A stretch of DNA of 64,000 bases, from contig JAFVGB010000015.1 of assembly GCA_017475185.1 (NCBI GenBank), positions 1-64,000 on the forward strand, given 5' to 3'. Below, one piece after another: positions 26,955-36,385 of the stretch. The notes beneath the pieces were generated by a model. That model did not search any database. It saw only the letters and a program-made list of their open reading frames with translations, and was not told where the DNA came from. The first letter of the stretch is position 1, and each line of letters begins with the position of its first letter. The DNA comes from Clostridia bacterium. Lineage in GTDB: Bacteria; Bacillota_A; Clostridia; TANB77; CAG-508. A program made the position numbers and the translations under genes.

Positions 26955-28487
26955 ATGGATAAAAAAGTAACAATGCTAATGATATTAGATGGTTTTGGAA
27001 ATAACTCTAACCCAAAAGGTAATGCGGTTCAACTTGCAAATACACCTAATATAGATAAACTAATGAAAACATGTCCAACAACTGAAATCTATACAAGCGG
27101 TTTAGCTGTTGGTTTACCTGAAGGTCAAATGGGAAATTCAGAAGTAGGTCATACAAACATAGGCGCAGGAAGAGTTGTATACCAAGAACTGACAAGAATA
27201 ACAAAATCAATTGAAGATGGTGATTTTTTCAGTATTCCAGAATTTGTAAAGGCAATTGAAAACTGTAAACAAAACAACACAAAATTGCATATAATGGGTC
27301 TAGTATCAGATGGTGGTGTTCACAGTCACAATCGCCACTTATATGGATTACTAGAATTAGCGAAAAGAAAAGATTTCGAAAACGTATATGTTCACTGTTT
27401 CCTTGATGGAAGAGATACTCCACCAGCATCAGCTGAGAATTATATAATGGAATTAGAAGACAAAATGAAAGAAAAAGGTGTTGGAAAAATTGCAAGTATT
27501 TCTGGAAGATTTTATGCAATGGATAGAGACAATAGATGGCAAAGAATTCAGAAAACATATAATGCAATGGTAAATGGAATTGGAGAAAAAGCTACATCAG
27601 CAATTTCTGCAATTGAAAGCTCATATCAAAAAGAAGTATTTGATGAATTTGTTGTTCCAACAGTAATTTGCAATGGCGAAAAGCCAGTTGCAACAATTGA
27701 CAAGAAAGACTCAGTAATATTTTTTAATTTCAGACCAGATAGAGCAAGAGAAATAACAAGAACATTGGTTGATCCAGATTTTAAAGAATTTGAAACTAAG
27801 AAACTAGACTTATGTTTTGTTTGCATGAGACAATATGATGAAACAATTCCAAATGTTAATATTGCATTTAAACCAACAGTTTTAACAAATACTTTTGGTG
27901 AATATATTAGCCAAAAGGGAATGACACAATTAAGAATAGCTGAAACAGAAAAATATGCACATGTAACATTTTTCTTCAACGGAGGGGAAGAAAAACAATA
28001 TAAAGGTGAAGATAGAATTTTAGTTCCATCACCAAAAGTTGAAACTTATGATATGAAGCCAGAAATGAGTGCCGGAGAAGTTACAGAAAAAGTTATTGAA
28101 GCAATAAAATCAAAAAAATATGATGCTATTATATTAAATTATGCAAACCCTGATATGGTTGGGCACACAGGAAGTTTAGATGCTGCAATAAAAGCAATAG
28201 AATTTATAGATGAATGCGTTGGAAAAGTAATTAAAGAAATTTCGGATGCAAAAGGAGTAATATTAATAACAGCAGATCATGGCAATTCAGAGCAAATGAT
28301 TGATTATAAAACAGGGGAACCTCATACAGCACATACAACAAATCCAGTGCCATTAATGCTATATGGTATGGAAAATGTTAAACTAAAATCAGGTCGTTTA
28401 GCAGATTTAGCTCCTACAATGCTAGATATTATGGGATTAGATAAACCAGAAGAGATGCTTGGAGACAGTTTGTTATTAAGAAAATAA
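26955..28487 (+). CDS. gpmI: Phosphoglycerate mutase, cofactor-independent
   Basis: A 510-residue Mn-dependent enzyme converting 3-phosphoglycerate to 2-phosphoglycerate. Alkaline-phosphatase-type metal sites are [10 protein letters not shown], the phosphoserine segment [15 protein letters not shown], and the late [11 protein letters not shown] and [10 protein letters not shown]. Substrate residues appear in HSHNRHLYG and RDTPP. AGGAAGGGAA precedes the ATG. It ends the gap-pgk-tpiA-ispG-ispH cluster. No eno gene follows. Confidence 0.95.
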   Translation: MDKKVTMLMILDGFGNNSNPKGNAVQLANTPNIDKLMKTCPTTEIYTSGLAVGLPEGQMGNSEVGHTNIGAGRVVYQELTRITKSIEDGDFFSIPEFVKAIENCKQNNTKLHIMGLVSDGGVHSHNRHLYGLLELAKRKDFENVYVHCFLDGRDTPPASAENYIMELEDKMKEKGVGKIASISGRFYAMDRDNRWQRIQKTYNAMVNGIGEKATSAISAIESSYQKEVFDEFVVPTVICNGEKPVATIDKKDSVIFFNFRPDRAREITRTLVDPDFKEFETKKLDLCFVCMRQYDETIPNVNIAFKPTVLTNTFGEYISQKGMTQLRIAETEKYAHVTFFFNGGEEKQYKGEDRILVPSPKVETYDMKPEMSAGEVTEKVIEAIKSKKYDAIILNYANPDMVGHTGSLDAAIKAIEFIDECVGKVIKEISDAKGVILITADHGNSEQMIDYKTGEPHTAHTTNPVPLMLYGMENVKLKSGRLADLAPTMLDIMGLDKPEEMLGDSLLLRK

Positions 28488-28547
28488 AGATCAATCTTTG
28501 AAATATTCTGATTTTTACAAAGATAAAAAAACAGGAGGTGGTATATA

Positions 28548-29309
28548 ATGAAAAGCACACCAGCTATAAAAGAAATTTATACTGGAATACAACATCAACT
28601 GAGTAATTTGATTCCTGAAAAATGGGAAAGTATTTATCTGTATGCATGTATGCTAAAACAATTAAATAATTTAGAAACATGGGAGATGTATTTTTATTAT
28701 ATACCAAAAGGTTTGATTAAAAAAAATCCTGTTAATGTATATGAAATTCCAAATAAATTTAATGTGGATGAAGAAGAATATTTAGAATTAGTAGATAATT
28801 TGTGTAATGCAATTAAGAGACTTCATAAAGTGTATAAAAATGAATATAATAAAGATTGGTCTAATATGGTTATAGCCATAAAAGATTCTCAATTTTTGAT
28901 AGAATATAACAATGATAATATTCTTAAATCAAAATATACAAGTCAAGATAGACATGTTATATTTAAGCATAAATATTTGAACATACCACTTCAAAGTTTT
29001 TCAAAAAAACAAAGAAAAGTTATTCAAAATTTTATAGATAATGATGAATATAAGTTAATATATGACAGATATTTTGAATACATACCAAAAGAAAATATGC
29101 ATAATAGAATTGATTTTGAAAGAGATAATGGGATTTCAGAAGATTTATATTCAAGTCAACTAATAGTTGAAGAAGATAAACCAAGTATTTTAGAAATTAT
29201 ACTAAAAAAGATTTTTAAACCAAAATTAAAAAATAATGGTAAAAAAAGTTCACCAACTATTCTAGAACAGCATATTGAACCAAGAATCCAAATTCTTAGT
29301 GATAAATAA
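28548..29309 (+). CDS. YezG/DUF600-type immunity-like protein
   Basis: 253 residues. The first about 100 residues match the YezG pattern: EIYTGIQHQLSNLIPEKWES, then a run ending in MYFYYIP. YezG proteins neutralise LXG polymorphic toxins of the YeeF type. The C-terminal 150 residues, with basic and charged stretches, are not typical of short YezG and are unrecognised. No toxin gene is adjacent, so it may be an orphan immunity gene or a different use of the fold. AGGAGG precedes the ATG. Confidence 0.65.
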   Translation: MKSTPAIKEIYTGIQHQLSNLIPEKWESIYLYACMLKQLNNLETWEMYFYYIPKGLIKKNPVNVYEIPNKFNVDEEEYLELVDNLCNAIKRLHKVYKNEYNKDWSNMVIAIKDSQFLIEYNNDNILKSKYTSQDRHVIFKHKYLNIPLQSFSKKQRKVIQNFIDNDEYKLIYDRYFEYIPKENMHNRIDFERDNGISEDLYSSQLIVEEDKPSILEIILKKIFKPKLKNNGKKSSPTILEQHIEPRIQILSDK

Positions 29310-29361
29310 TAATTAATTATAGAAAAAAATAATAATGTATGTTATAATAAAAACATAAATT

Positions 29362-29420
29362 TTGGCCAAGCATCTGATGTTGTTCTAACGAAGTGGAGTT
29401 ACAACGTCAGTATGTGGCAA
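29362..29420. repeat. Imperfect palindrome upstream of tRNA-Gln
   Basis: TTGGCCAAGCATCTGATGTTGT pairs with ACAACGTCAGTATGTGGCAA around an AACGAAGTGGAG loop. It lacks a T-run, so it is unlikely to be a terminator, and it has no match to the GGGACGG family. Confidence 0.55.
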
Positions 29421-29436
29421 TTTATTAAGAATATAT

Positions 29437-29511
29437 TGGGGTATCGCCAAGCGGTAAGGCATCGGACTCTGACTCCGACATTCCTGTGTTCGAATCACAG
29501 TACCCCAACCA
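29437..29511 (+). tRNA. tRNA-Gln (CTG)
   Basis: The acceptor stem TGGGGTA pairs with TACCCCA. The anticodon stem TCGGA/TCCGA encloses loop CTCTGAC with anticodon CTG. The T-arm is CTGTG-TTCGAAT-CACAG, and CCA is encoded. It reads CAG codons. CAG-reading tRNA-Gln is usually secondary to the TTG type in AT-rich genomes. Confidence 0.93.
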
Positions 29512-29515
29512 AAAT

Positions 29516-29547
29516 TCAAATCCTTCATAAGTTTTGAAGGATTTTGA
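29516..29547 (+). terminator. Hairpin after tRNA-Gln
   Basis: AAATCCTTCA / TGAAGGATTT stem, with only a short T-rich tail; a probable terminator of the tRNA transcript. Confidence 0.6.
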
Positions 29548-29660
29548 CTATTGTATAAATTATTAGGTCTGAAATTTTAAAAATAACAAAAGAAAACAGT
29601 AAAAGTAACAAAAGTAGCTATATTGAATAATCTAGATATAAAACAAAAAAGGAGTATATT

Positions 29661-31121
29661 ATGAATTTTGATGCATTAAAAAGTAATTTAGAAAAATATA
29701 GAGACTATAAATTTAATGATGACTTATTACTTAGACCAATAGAGAAAAGCATTTTTAAGACATTATCAAGAATGTTAAGAAGTTCAAAGCCTGATGAATT
29801 AGTTAATTTGAACGGAAAATATAGAAAAATGGGACCCGAAGAAAAAAGATTGCAAGAAGAGAACATAAAAAAGGAATTAGATGAAATGAAAGAATACAGT
29901 AACAATTATTATATTCCAGAATTTATTCTTTATACTTTATCTAATGCACATGATGATTGGATTCTTGAAAATAAATGGCAACTTGAAAAAAATAACCAAG
30001 AAAACTTACATAAGTTTGTAAATTTTAATTTACTTCCAATTGAAGATATGGAAAAATATATGTCAGTATTAAAGCCAATTTTGAAAGCTTTAAAAATTGA
30101 ATATGATGAAGAAAAAGTAAGACAGGAATTTGAAAGACAACAACTTGTTTATTTATTAAGAAATGAAATTTTTTCAGAAGAATGTTTAAAGGATAGAATA
30201 CAAAACGTTAAATTAAGTTATCCTGAAATGCTTACAATACAATTAAATAATAAAAATGAAAAAACAATTCAAGAATCGTTTGAAGAAGAAAAAAATGCCA
30301 ATAATATAGCAAATGCAGTTTCTAAAAAAATGGATTTAAATATTGCAAACAAAATCAAGAAAGTTTTATATACTAATAGAAACAATGTTGGATTTATATT
30401 AATGCAGGACTTAGAAGAAAGAAAATCTGTATATAAATTTGCTGAAAACATAGGACAAAAGAAAATTGGATTAAAAAAACGTGCTTTTCCAAGGCCTAAT
30501 AAGCCACTAACTAAAGATTTGTTTGAATTATCCCGTGATGTAGGAATTATATTTGCTAAAAATATAAAAAAACATGATTATAAATATTATGATACAATAC
30601 CTAGATCACAAAGGAAAGTAATGTTTATTGAAAGTGATAAATGCGGTGAAGAAGGAAAAAGACAAATTAGAAAAAGAGATAAGAAAATAGAAAGAAAATA
30701 CTCAAAAATAAAAAAGAAAAATAAATTAGATACTGCTGGAATTATGTCAATTATATTAACTAAGAAAAATGAATTTTTATCTAATGGTTTAAATATGGAT
30801 TCTAATGCAGCAGTAAAAGTTATACAGATTCCAGTAACTTTAAGAGAATTATATAGTTTTAAATTATTACCAGAGGAAGTTGGCTGGGAACGTGGTATCA
30901 AATCAAAAATAAACTCTAGTAATAGTGTTTTATATGTTGAGTCAGATAAATCCTTAGAAGAAATAGCAAACATAAACACAAAAAGTGATAAAGAGAAAAA
31001 TAATTTTAGAGATAATTTAGTTAAATGGGCTAAAGATAGTTCTAATGAAGTGAAAACACAAAAAGGAAATATAGCATATGATGAAAAAGTTATAGAAAAT
31101 GAAATTGATAGAACAAAATAA
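29661..31121 (+). CDS. Hypothetical protein
   Basis: A 486-residue soluble, Lys/Glu-rich protein beginning MNFDALKSNLEKYRDYKF. AAGGAG precedes the ATG. I see no signal peptide, membrane helix, P-loop or metal motif. A basic stretch, KRDKKIERKYSKIKKKNK, at about 338-355 could bind nucleic acid. The order is mostly helical with charged linkers. It lies alone between tRNA-Gln and the pyr operon. Function unknown. Confidence 0.7.
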   Translation: MNFDALKSNLEKYRDYKFNDDLLLRPIEKSIFKTLSRMLRSSKPDELVNLNGKYRKMGPEEKRLQEENIKKELDEMKEYSNNYYIPEFILYTLSNAHDDWILENKWQLEKNNQENLHKFVNFNLLPIEDMEKYMSVLKPILKALKIEYDEEKVRQEFERQQLVYLLRNEIFSEECLKDRIQNVKLSYPEMLTIQLNNKNEKTIQESFEEEKNANNIANAVSKKMDLNIANKIKKVLYTNRNNVGFILMQDLEERKSVYKFAENIGQKKIGLKKRAFPRPNKPLTKDLFELSRDVGIIFAKNIKKHDYKYYDTIPRSQRKVMFIESDKCGEEGKRQIRKRDKKIERKYSKIKKKNKLDTAGIMSIILTKKNEFLSNGLNMDSNAAVKVIQIPVTLRELYSFKLLPEEVGWERGIKSKINSSNSVLYVESDKSLEEIANINTKSDKEKNNFRDNLVKWAKDSSNEVKTQKGNIAYDEKVIENEIDRTK

Positions 31122-31153
31122 AATTATTGTAAGGTTAAAACCAAAAATCCTTC

Positions 31154-31182
31154 TTGACACAGATATCATACAATGATAAAAT
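31154..31182 (+). promoter_or_regulatory. Sigma-A promoter of the pyr operon
   Basis: TTGACA (31154-31159), 17 bases, TAAAAT (31177-31182). The leader is only about 30 bases, with no room for a PyrR-type attenuator, so regulation must differ from the Bacillus pyr operon. Confidence 0.75.
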
Positions 31183-31213
31183 GGTGGAAATTGTAAGCAA
31201 GGAGGAAAAAATA

Positions 31214-32492
31214 ATGAAAACATTACTAAAAAATGGAACAGTATTAGATTATGCATCAAACACAAATGAAGTAATGGATATTTTAATTTGTGACTCAAAA
31301 ATTGAAAAATTAGGAAGAAATTTAGAAGTACAAGCAGATGAAATAATTGATTGTACAGGATTATCTATTATGCCAGGTATGATAGATATGCATTGTCATT
31401 TAAGAGAACCTGGATTTGAATATAAGGAAACAATAGAAACAGGATCAAAAAGCGCTGTCAAGGGTGGTTTTACTAGTATTTGTCCTATGCCAAATACAAA
31501 ACCGACCCCAGATAGTGCTTTTGTTTTGCGGAAAAATAATTGATGAAGCTAAAAGGGTAGATTTATGTAATGTGTTTCCTTTTTCAAGTGTGACAAAAGG
31601 AGAATTAGGAGAAGAATTAGTAGATTTTGAAGAACAAAAAAATGCAGGTGCTATTGCTTTTTCTGATGATGGGATTCCAGTTGTAAATTCAAGAATAATG
31701 AGGGAAGGAATTATAAAAGCAGATAGTTTAGGTACTTTTGTTTCATCACATTGTGAAGAAAAATCAGTTTCTGCAGGAGCTATAAACGCAGGAGAAATAG
31801 CAGATAAATTAGGCGTTGAAGGCGTTTTACCTGAGGCAGAAGAAATTATGGCTGCAAGGGAAATAGTAATTTCAGAAACAAATAATGTTCATGCACATAT
31901 ATGTCATATTAGTACAAAAACATCAGTTAATATGATTAGGGATGCTAAAAAACGTGGAGTTAAAATAACATGTGAAACCTGTCCTCATTATTATAGTTTC
32001 ACACAAGATGAAGTTTTGGTATCAGGAACAAATGCAAAAATGAATCCACCTTTAAGAACTGAGAAAGATAGACAAGCTATTATTCAAGGATTAAAAGATG
32101 GTACAATTGATGCAATTATTACAGATCATGCCCCACATTCAGAAGATGAAAAAGCTCGTGATTTATCTAAGGCACCTAATGGAATAATTGGATTTGAAAC
32201 AGCTTTAGCAGCAACAATTACAAATTTAGTTGAGCCAGGTCATATTAGTTATTTAGATATGGTTAGATTAATGTCTTATTCTCCAGCAAGATTATTAAAA
32301 TTAAATGATAGAGGAGAAATAAAAGAGGGAATGACAGCAGATTTAACAATATTTAATCCAGATATTGAATATGTTTATGAAAAAGAATCAATTGTTTCTA
32401 AATCTAAAAATACACCATTTATAGGAAAAAAATTAAAGGGATTAGTTCAATATACAATCGTTGGTGGAAAGGTTAAATATTCTGCAGATTAA
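31214..32492 (+). CDS. pyrC: Dihydroorotase (apparent +1 frameshift)
   Basis: A zinc-dependent amidohydrolase closing carbamoyl aspartate to dihydroorotate. It has 425 residues once joined, which is normal. AAGGAGG precedes the ATG. The first part holds the metal motif DMHCHLREPG and SICPMPNTKPTPDSAFVL; the second holds SSHCEE, HICHIST and the catalytic ITDHAPHS. The zero frame breaks at codon 106 (CGG), with TGA four codons later; dropping the C gives V-L-G-K-I-I-D-E-A-K and the rest of the enzyme. An extra A in the nearby A-run would also restore the frame, so this site alone is ambiguous. First gene of pyrCFKD. Confidence 0.92.
31529..31531 (+). other. Candidate +1 frameshift site CGG in pyrC
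   Basis: TTG CGG AAA AAT AAT TGA in the zero frame; skipping C gives TTG GGA AAA ATA ATT GAT GAA. Of the five sites this one has an alternative explanation, a one-base expansion of the run of five A at 31532-31536. Confidence 0.6.
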
Positions 32493-32539
32493 TTTTCTAG
32501 CAGAAAAAAAGAATAATAAAGAGAAAGGAAAGTAAAAAA

Positions 32540-33463
32540 ATGAAGAATGCAATAGACATTTTGATAGATAAAATAAAACAAACAAATAATCCAACTGTAA
32601 TGGGATTAGATCCAAGATATGATATGTTACCGGAATGCATTAAAAGTAAATATGACAAAACTTTAGATGGAGCATGCAAGGCAATTTTGGAGTATAATAA
32701 AGCCTTAATAGATGCTACTTACGATATAATTCCAGCAGTTAAGCCACAAATTGCTTTTTATGAAATGTTTGGAATTGAAGGAATGAATATTTTCAATGAA
32801 ACTTGCAAATATGCGAAAGAAAAGGGAATGGTTGTTATAGCAGATTGTAAAAGAGGTGACATAGGTTCAACTGCCCAAGGATATTCAAATGCTTTCCTAG
32901 GAAAAACACCTATTGGTGAAAATGAAGTTAATATTTTTGATGTTGATTTTGTAACAGTAAATCCATATATGGGTACAGATTGTGTAAAACCATTTGTAGA
33001 GGATTGCAAAAAATATAATAAAGGAATATTTGTTTTAGTAAAAACATCTAATAAATCATCAGGTGAAATTCAAGACTTGGTTTTACAAAATGGAAAAACA
33101 ATATATGAAACAGTAGCGGAACTTGTAAATGAATGGGGAAAAGATTTAATTGGAGAATATGGATATAGTTCAGTATCTTCAGTAGTTGGAGCAACTTATC
33201 CTGAACAATTAAAAAAATTAAGAAATATAATGCCAACATCATACTTTTTAATTCCAGGATATGGAGCACAAGGAGGAAAAGCATCAGATATAGCATTAGG
33301 TTTTGATGAAAATGGATTAGGAGGAATTGTAAATGCTTCAAGAAGTCTAATGTGCGCATATAAATCTGATTTATGGAAAGATAAATATTCAGATGAAGAA
33401 TATGCACAAGCTACAAGAGCAGAAGCAATACGTATGAGAGATGAATTGAATTCTGTACTTTAA
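32540..33463 (+). CDS. pyrF: Orotidine 5'-phosphate decarboxylase
   Basis: The 307-residue enzyme is of the longer type 2 form. It makes UMP from OMP. The start has MGLDPRYDMLPECI, the catalytic Lys-Asp pair lies in VIADCKRGDIGSTA, and the end has FLIPGYGAQGGKASD and NASRSLM. AAAGGAAAG precedes the ATG. It lies between pyrC and pyrK. Confidence 0.95.
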   Translation: MKNAIDILIDKIKQTNNPTVMGLDPRYDMLPECIKSKYDKTLDGACKAILEYNKALIDATYDIIPAVKPQIAFYEMFGIEGMNIFNETCKYAKEKGMVVIADCKRGDIGSTAQGYSNAFLGKTPIGENEVNIFDVDFVTVNPYMGTDCVKPFVEDCKKYNKGIFVLVKTSNKSSGEIQDLVLQNGKTIYETVAELVNEWGKDLIGEYGYSSVSSVVGATYPEQLKKLRNIMPTSYFLIPGYGAQGGKASDIALGFDENGLGGIVNASRSLMCAYKSDLWKDKYSDEEYAQATRAEAIRMRDELNSVL

Positions 33464-33496
33464 ATAAAAATAAGTCTGTAAAAGGGGGAAAAGAAA

Positions 33497-34300
33497 ATGG
33501 GAATTCATAGATGTGTAAAATTAGTGAATAAAGAAAAATTGAAAGATGATATTTACAAATTTTCTGTGGAATCTGAAGAAATATGCAAACTAGCAAATCC
33601 AGGACAATTTTTAGAAATAAAAGTTTTGAAGGGAATTGAGCCTTTATTAAGAAGACCAATTAGTATTTACAATGTTGATAGAGATAAAAATTGGATAGAA
33701 TTTATTTTTCAAGTTAAAGGAAAAGGTACAAAAATATTATCAGAAGTAGAAGTAGGTCAAGAGATAGATGTTGTAGGACCAATAGGAAATGGAATATTTG
33801 AAATTAAAAAATATAATAATGCAGCTATTATAGGTGGAGGAATTGGAGTTTTTCCATTATATGAATTAGCTAAACAATTGAAAATTGCAGAATCAGATAA
33901 TATTAATACGTATTTAGGTTTTAGAAGTAAAGAGTTTGTTACTAATGAAGATGAGTTTTCCAAGGTAAGTTCTAAATTGATAATTACAACAGATGATGGT
34001 TCTTATAAAGAAAAAGGATTTGCAATAAATAAATTGAAGGAAGATATAGAAAAGCAAGCATTAGAAGGAAATCAAACAGACATTATTTTTGCATGTGGGC
34101 CATTACCTATGCTTAAAGCAGTTCAACAATTAGCAATCGAAAAAAATATTCCGTGTCAATTATCATTGGAAGAAAGAATGGCGTGTGGGTTAGGAGTTTG
34201 CTTAGGATGTGCAGTTAAACTTGCAGGATCAGATGAGCTAAAGTATAAACATGTGTGTAAAGATGGACCAGTATTTTGGGCTAACGAAGTTGAAATTTAA
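33497..34300 (+). CDS. pyrK: Dihydroorotate dehydrogenase electron transfer subunit
   Basis: A 267-residue iron-sulfur flavoprotein that links class 1B PyrD to NAD. The FAD-binding segment is LLRRPISIYNVD, the NAD part has AIIGGGIGVFPLY, and the 2Fe-2S site uses Cys in MACGLGVCLGCAVK and YKHVCKDGPVF. AAAGGGGGAAA precedes the ATG. Works as a PyrK2-PyrD2 complex with the product of the next gene. Confidence 0.95.
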   Translation: MGIHRCVKLVNKEKLKDDIYKFSVESEEICKLANPGQFLEIKVLKGIEPLLRRPISIYNVDRDKNWIEFIFQVKGKGTKILSEVEVGQEIDVVGPIGNGIFEIKKYNNAAIIGGGIGVFPLYELAKQLKIAESDNINTYLGFRSKEFVTNEDEFSKVSSKLIITTDDGSYKEKGFAINKLKEDIEKQALEGNQTDIIFACGPLPMLKAVQQLAIEKNIPCQLSLEERMACGLGVCLGCAVKLAGSDELKYKHVCKDGPVFWANEVEI

Positions 34301-34310
34301 AAAATAAAAA

Positions 34311-34395
34311 TTGAAACATTGTAAGACCGTCCCTTTAATGTTTCAAAAATGAAACAAAAAAAGACCGTCCCAAAATGTTTCAATTTGATGGGACG
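34311..34395. repeat. GGGACGG element between pyrK and pyrD
   Basis: TTGAAACATTGTAAGACCGTCCC, TGTTTCAAAAATGAAACA and AGACCGTCCC, ending TGTTTCAATTTGATGGGACG. Both core copies face the same way, so this is a rearranged version of the copy at 24899. It lies inside an operon without stopping it, judging from gene order. Confidence 0.75.
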
Positions 34396-34415
34396 ATTAG
34401 ATTGGAGGAAATGTA

Positions 34416-35324
34416 ATGAATACAGAAGTTAATTTAGCTGGAATAAAAATGAAAAATCCTATAACAGTTGCTTCAGGAACATTTGGTTATGGAAGGGAGT
34501 TCGCAGAATATATTGATTTAAATAAATTAGGTGGAATTGTAACTAAAGGTACGTCTTTAAAACCTCGTCCAGGTAATAAGCCACCACGTGTTTGTGAAAC
34601 ACCAGCAGGTATGTTAAATGCAATTGGATTACAGAATCCTGGTGTAGAACATTTTATAAATGAGGATTTACCTTGGCTTAAACAATTTAATACAGCTATA
34701 ATTGTAAATGCATGTGGAAGTACTGTTGAAGATTATGTGGAATTGTGTAAAATATTGAATAAAACAGATATTGATGGAGTAGAGTTAAACCTTTCTTGTC
34801 CTAATGTTAAAGAAGGTTGTTTAGCTTTTGGAACAACTTATGAAGGTGTTAAAAATGTAACTAGTCAAGTTAGAAAAGTTTTAGATAAACCATTAATTGT
34901 AAAATTATCACCAAATGTAACAGATATAACTCAACCAGCAAAAGCAGCACAAGATGCTGGGGCAGATGGAGTGTCATTAATTAATACTCTTTTAGGAATG
35001 AGTATTGATATTAATAAAAGAAGACCAATATTAGCTAATAACACAGGAGGATTATCAGGACCTGCTATAAAACCTGTTGCAGTAAGAATGGTATATCAAG
35101 TTGCACAAGCAATTGATATTCCTATATTAGGACTAGGAGGTATTGTAACTGGAGATGATGTTATAGAATTTATGCTTGCTGGTGCTACTGCTGTTTCAAT
35201 AGGAACAGGAAATTTTATAAGTCCAGAGGTATCTATTGATGCTGTAAAAGGTGTTGAAAGTTATATGAATAAATACGGAATTGAAGATATTAACAGTATA
35301 ATTGGAACTGTTCAAATGAATTAA
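34416..35324 (+). CDS. pyrD: Dihydroorotate dehydrogenase, class 1B
   Basis: The 302-residue FMN enzyme oxidises dihydroorotate to orotate. It shows NPITVASGTFGYGREF, the FMN loop GGIVTKGTSLKPRPGN, the catalytic-Cys region ELNLSCPNVKEGCLAFG (Cys is the class 1B base) and the phosphate site GLGGIVTGDDVIEFMLAGA. TTGGAGGAAATGTA precedes the ATG. It ends the operon. Confidence 0.95.
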   Translation: MNTEVNLAGIKMKNPITVASGTFGYGREFAEYIDLNKLGGIVTKGTSLKPRPGNKPPRVCETPAGMLNAIGLQNPGVEHFINEDLPWLKQFNTAIIVNACGSTVEDYVELCKILNKTDIDGVELNLSCPNVKEGCLAFGTTYEGVKNVTSQVRKVLDKPLIVKLSPNVTDITQPAKAAQDAGADGVSLINTLLGMSIDINKRRPILANNTGGLSGPAIKPVAVRMVYQVAQAIDIPILGLGGIVTGDDVIEFMLAGATAVSIGTGNFISPEVSIDAVKGVESYMNKYGIEDINSIIGTVQMN

Positions 35325-35348
35325 GATGATTAAAACTATATATAAAAA

Positions 35349-35392
35349 AGAAAGAGCCACAAAAGTTGAAAAACAACTTTGTGGCTTAAATT
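35349..35392 (+). terminator. Hairpin after pyrD
   Basis: AGCCACAAAAGTTG and CAACTTTGTGGCT form a long stem around five A; the downstream T-run is poor, so termination is likely but not certain. Confidence 0.65.
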
Positions 35393-35394
35393 AA

Positions 35395-35774
35395 ATGAGA
35401 TAAAGAAGAACAACGGTGTATCGGAATTTCCCAAATGGAAAGGAGTTGTCTTAATAAATCTCAAATTTTATACATATGATGATATTGCAATGCTAAATAT
35501 TTCATATGTACAACTTAATGTTTTTAAATACTATAATAGTATAACACATTATGTTAATAAATGCAAGTCTTATATTAAAGTTTTTATTATTTGCATTAAT
35601 TAGGAATATAGTAATTTGGTTTATATATAATGTAAAAATTTATCAAATAATAATTGAAATAAAATGTTACAAGAGTTATAATAAGAAATTATTGGGCAAA
35701 AAAATTAGTGTAATAAATAATGTAAAAATTATGAAAGGAGAACACGTTGTTTAAGAACAGTGTATAAATAAAAA
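35395..35774. other. Gene-poor AT-rich interval
   Basis: Two short open frames (about 67-74 codons) have no good ribosome site or recognisable product. The first 70 bases hold GAACAACGGTGTATCGGAA and TGGAAAGGAGTTGTC and are richer in GC than the rest, which could be a structured leader. AAAGGAG at 35736 precedes GTT/TTG codons, but the short frame after it closes at once. Confidence 0.4.
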
Positions 35775-36254
35775 ATGAATAAAAAATATGGTATAAGAAT
35801 TATTTTAATAATTATGATTATAGTTAATTGTTTGGTTATATTTAAATTTTCAGCACAAGGCGCTGAAATGTCAAATGGTTCAAGTGGAAAAGTTGTGAAT
35901 AAAATAGTGGAAATTTTGCCTCAAGCAAAGAATTTATCTGATAATGAAAAAGAGGAGTTAAAAGAAAAGATTACAACACCGGTTAGAAAAATGGCTCATT
36001 TTAGTATTTACACGTGTTTAGGTTTATTGGCATATTTGTGCTCTAAGACTTATGAAGGAACAGAAAAAAAACGTTTAATTGGCAGTTGGGGTTTTGGAAC
36101 ATTGTATGCATGCACAGATGAGTTTCATCAATTATTTGTTGAAGGAAGAAGCGGAGAAATAAAAGATGTAATTATAGACAGTACAGGAGTTTTATTCGGA
36201 ATTTTAATTGCTCATATTATTATAACAATTATAAATAAATTAAAAAGTAATTGA
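35775..36254 (+). CDS. VanZ family membrane protein
   Basis: A 159-residue protein with a first helix (about 7-25), the VanZ core VRKMAHFSIYTCLGLLAYLC, then TDEFHQLFVEGRSGEIKDVIIDSTG and a last helix. VanZ-like proteins are linked to teicoplanin resistance or phosphate/envelope stress, but most members are uncharacterised. The ribosome site ahead of the ATG is weak, so the exact start is uncertain. Confidence 0.8.
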   Translation: MNKKYGIRIILIIMIIVNCLVIFKFSAQGAEMSNGSSGKVVNKIVEILPQAKNLSDNEKEELKEKITTPVRKMAHFSIYTCLGLLAYLCSKTYEGTEKKRLIGSWGFGTLYACTDEFHQLFVEGRSGEIKDVIIDSTGVLFGILIAHIIITIINKLKSN

Positions 36255-36313
36255 TAATAAATCAAAATAGCAATAAATAATGTGGCAAAATCGTCAAAAA
36301 TATCTCTAAAACA

Positions 36314-36342
36314 TTGTATTTTTCACGAAAATTTGATATACT
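36314..36342 (+). promoter_or_regulatory. Promoter of the KAP NTPase gene
   Basis: TTGTAT (36314-36319), 17 bases, TATACT (36337-36342), followed by AAAGGATG before the ATG. Confidence 0.6.
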
Positions 36343-36385
36343 ATATAATATGTAAAAAAATATTCGAAAGGATGTTGAATTTAGA

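Noticed and set aside
29362..29436. T-box or riboswitch ahead of tRNA-Gln
   Set aside because: No TGG T-box motif and no downstream coding gene that it could control.
35379..35603. Short open frame after pyrD
   Set aside because: Starts inside the pyrD hairpin and lacks a ribosome site.
35551..35754. Small membrane protein gene
   Set aside because: No good ribosome site at its start, AT-driven hydrophobic codons and no recognisable family.
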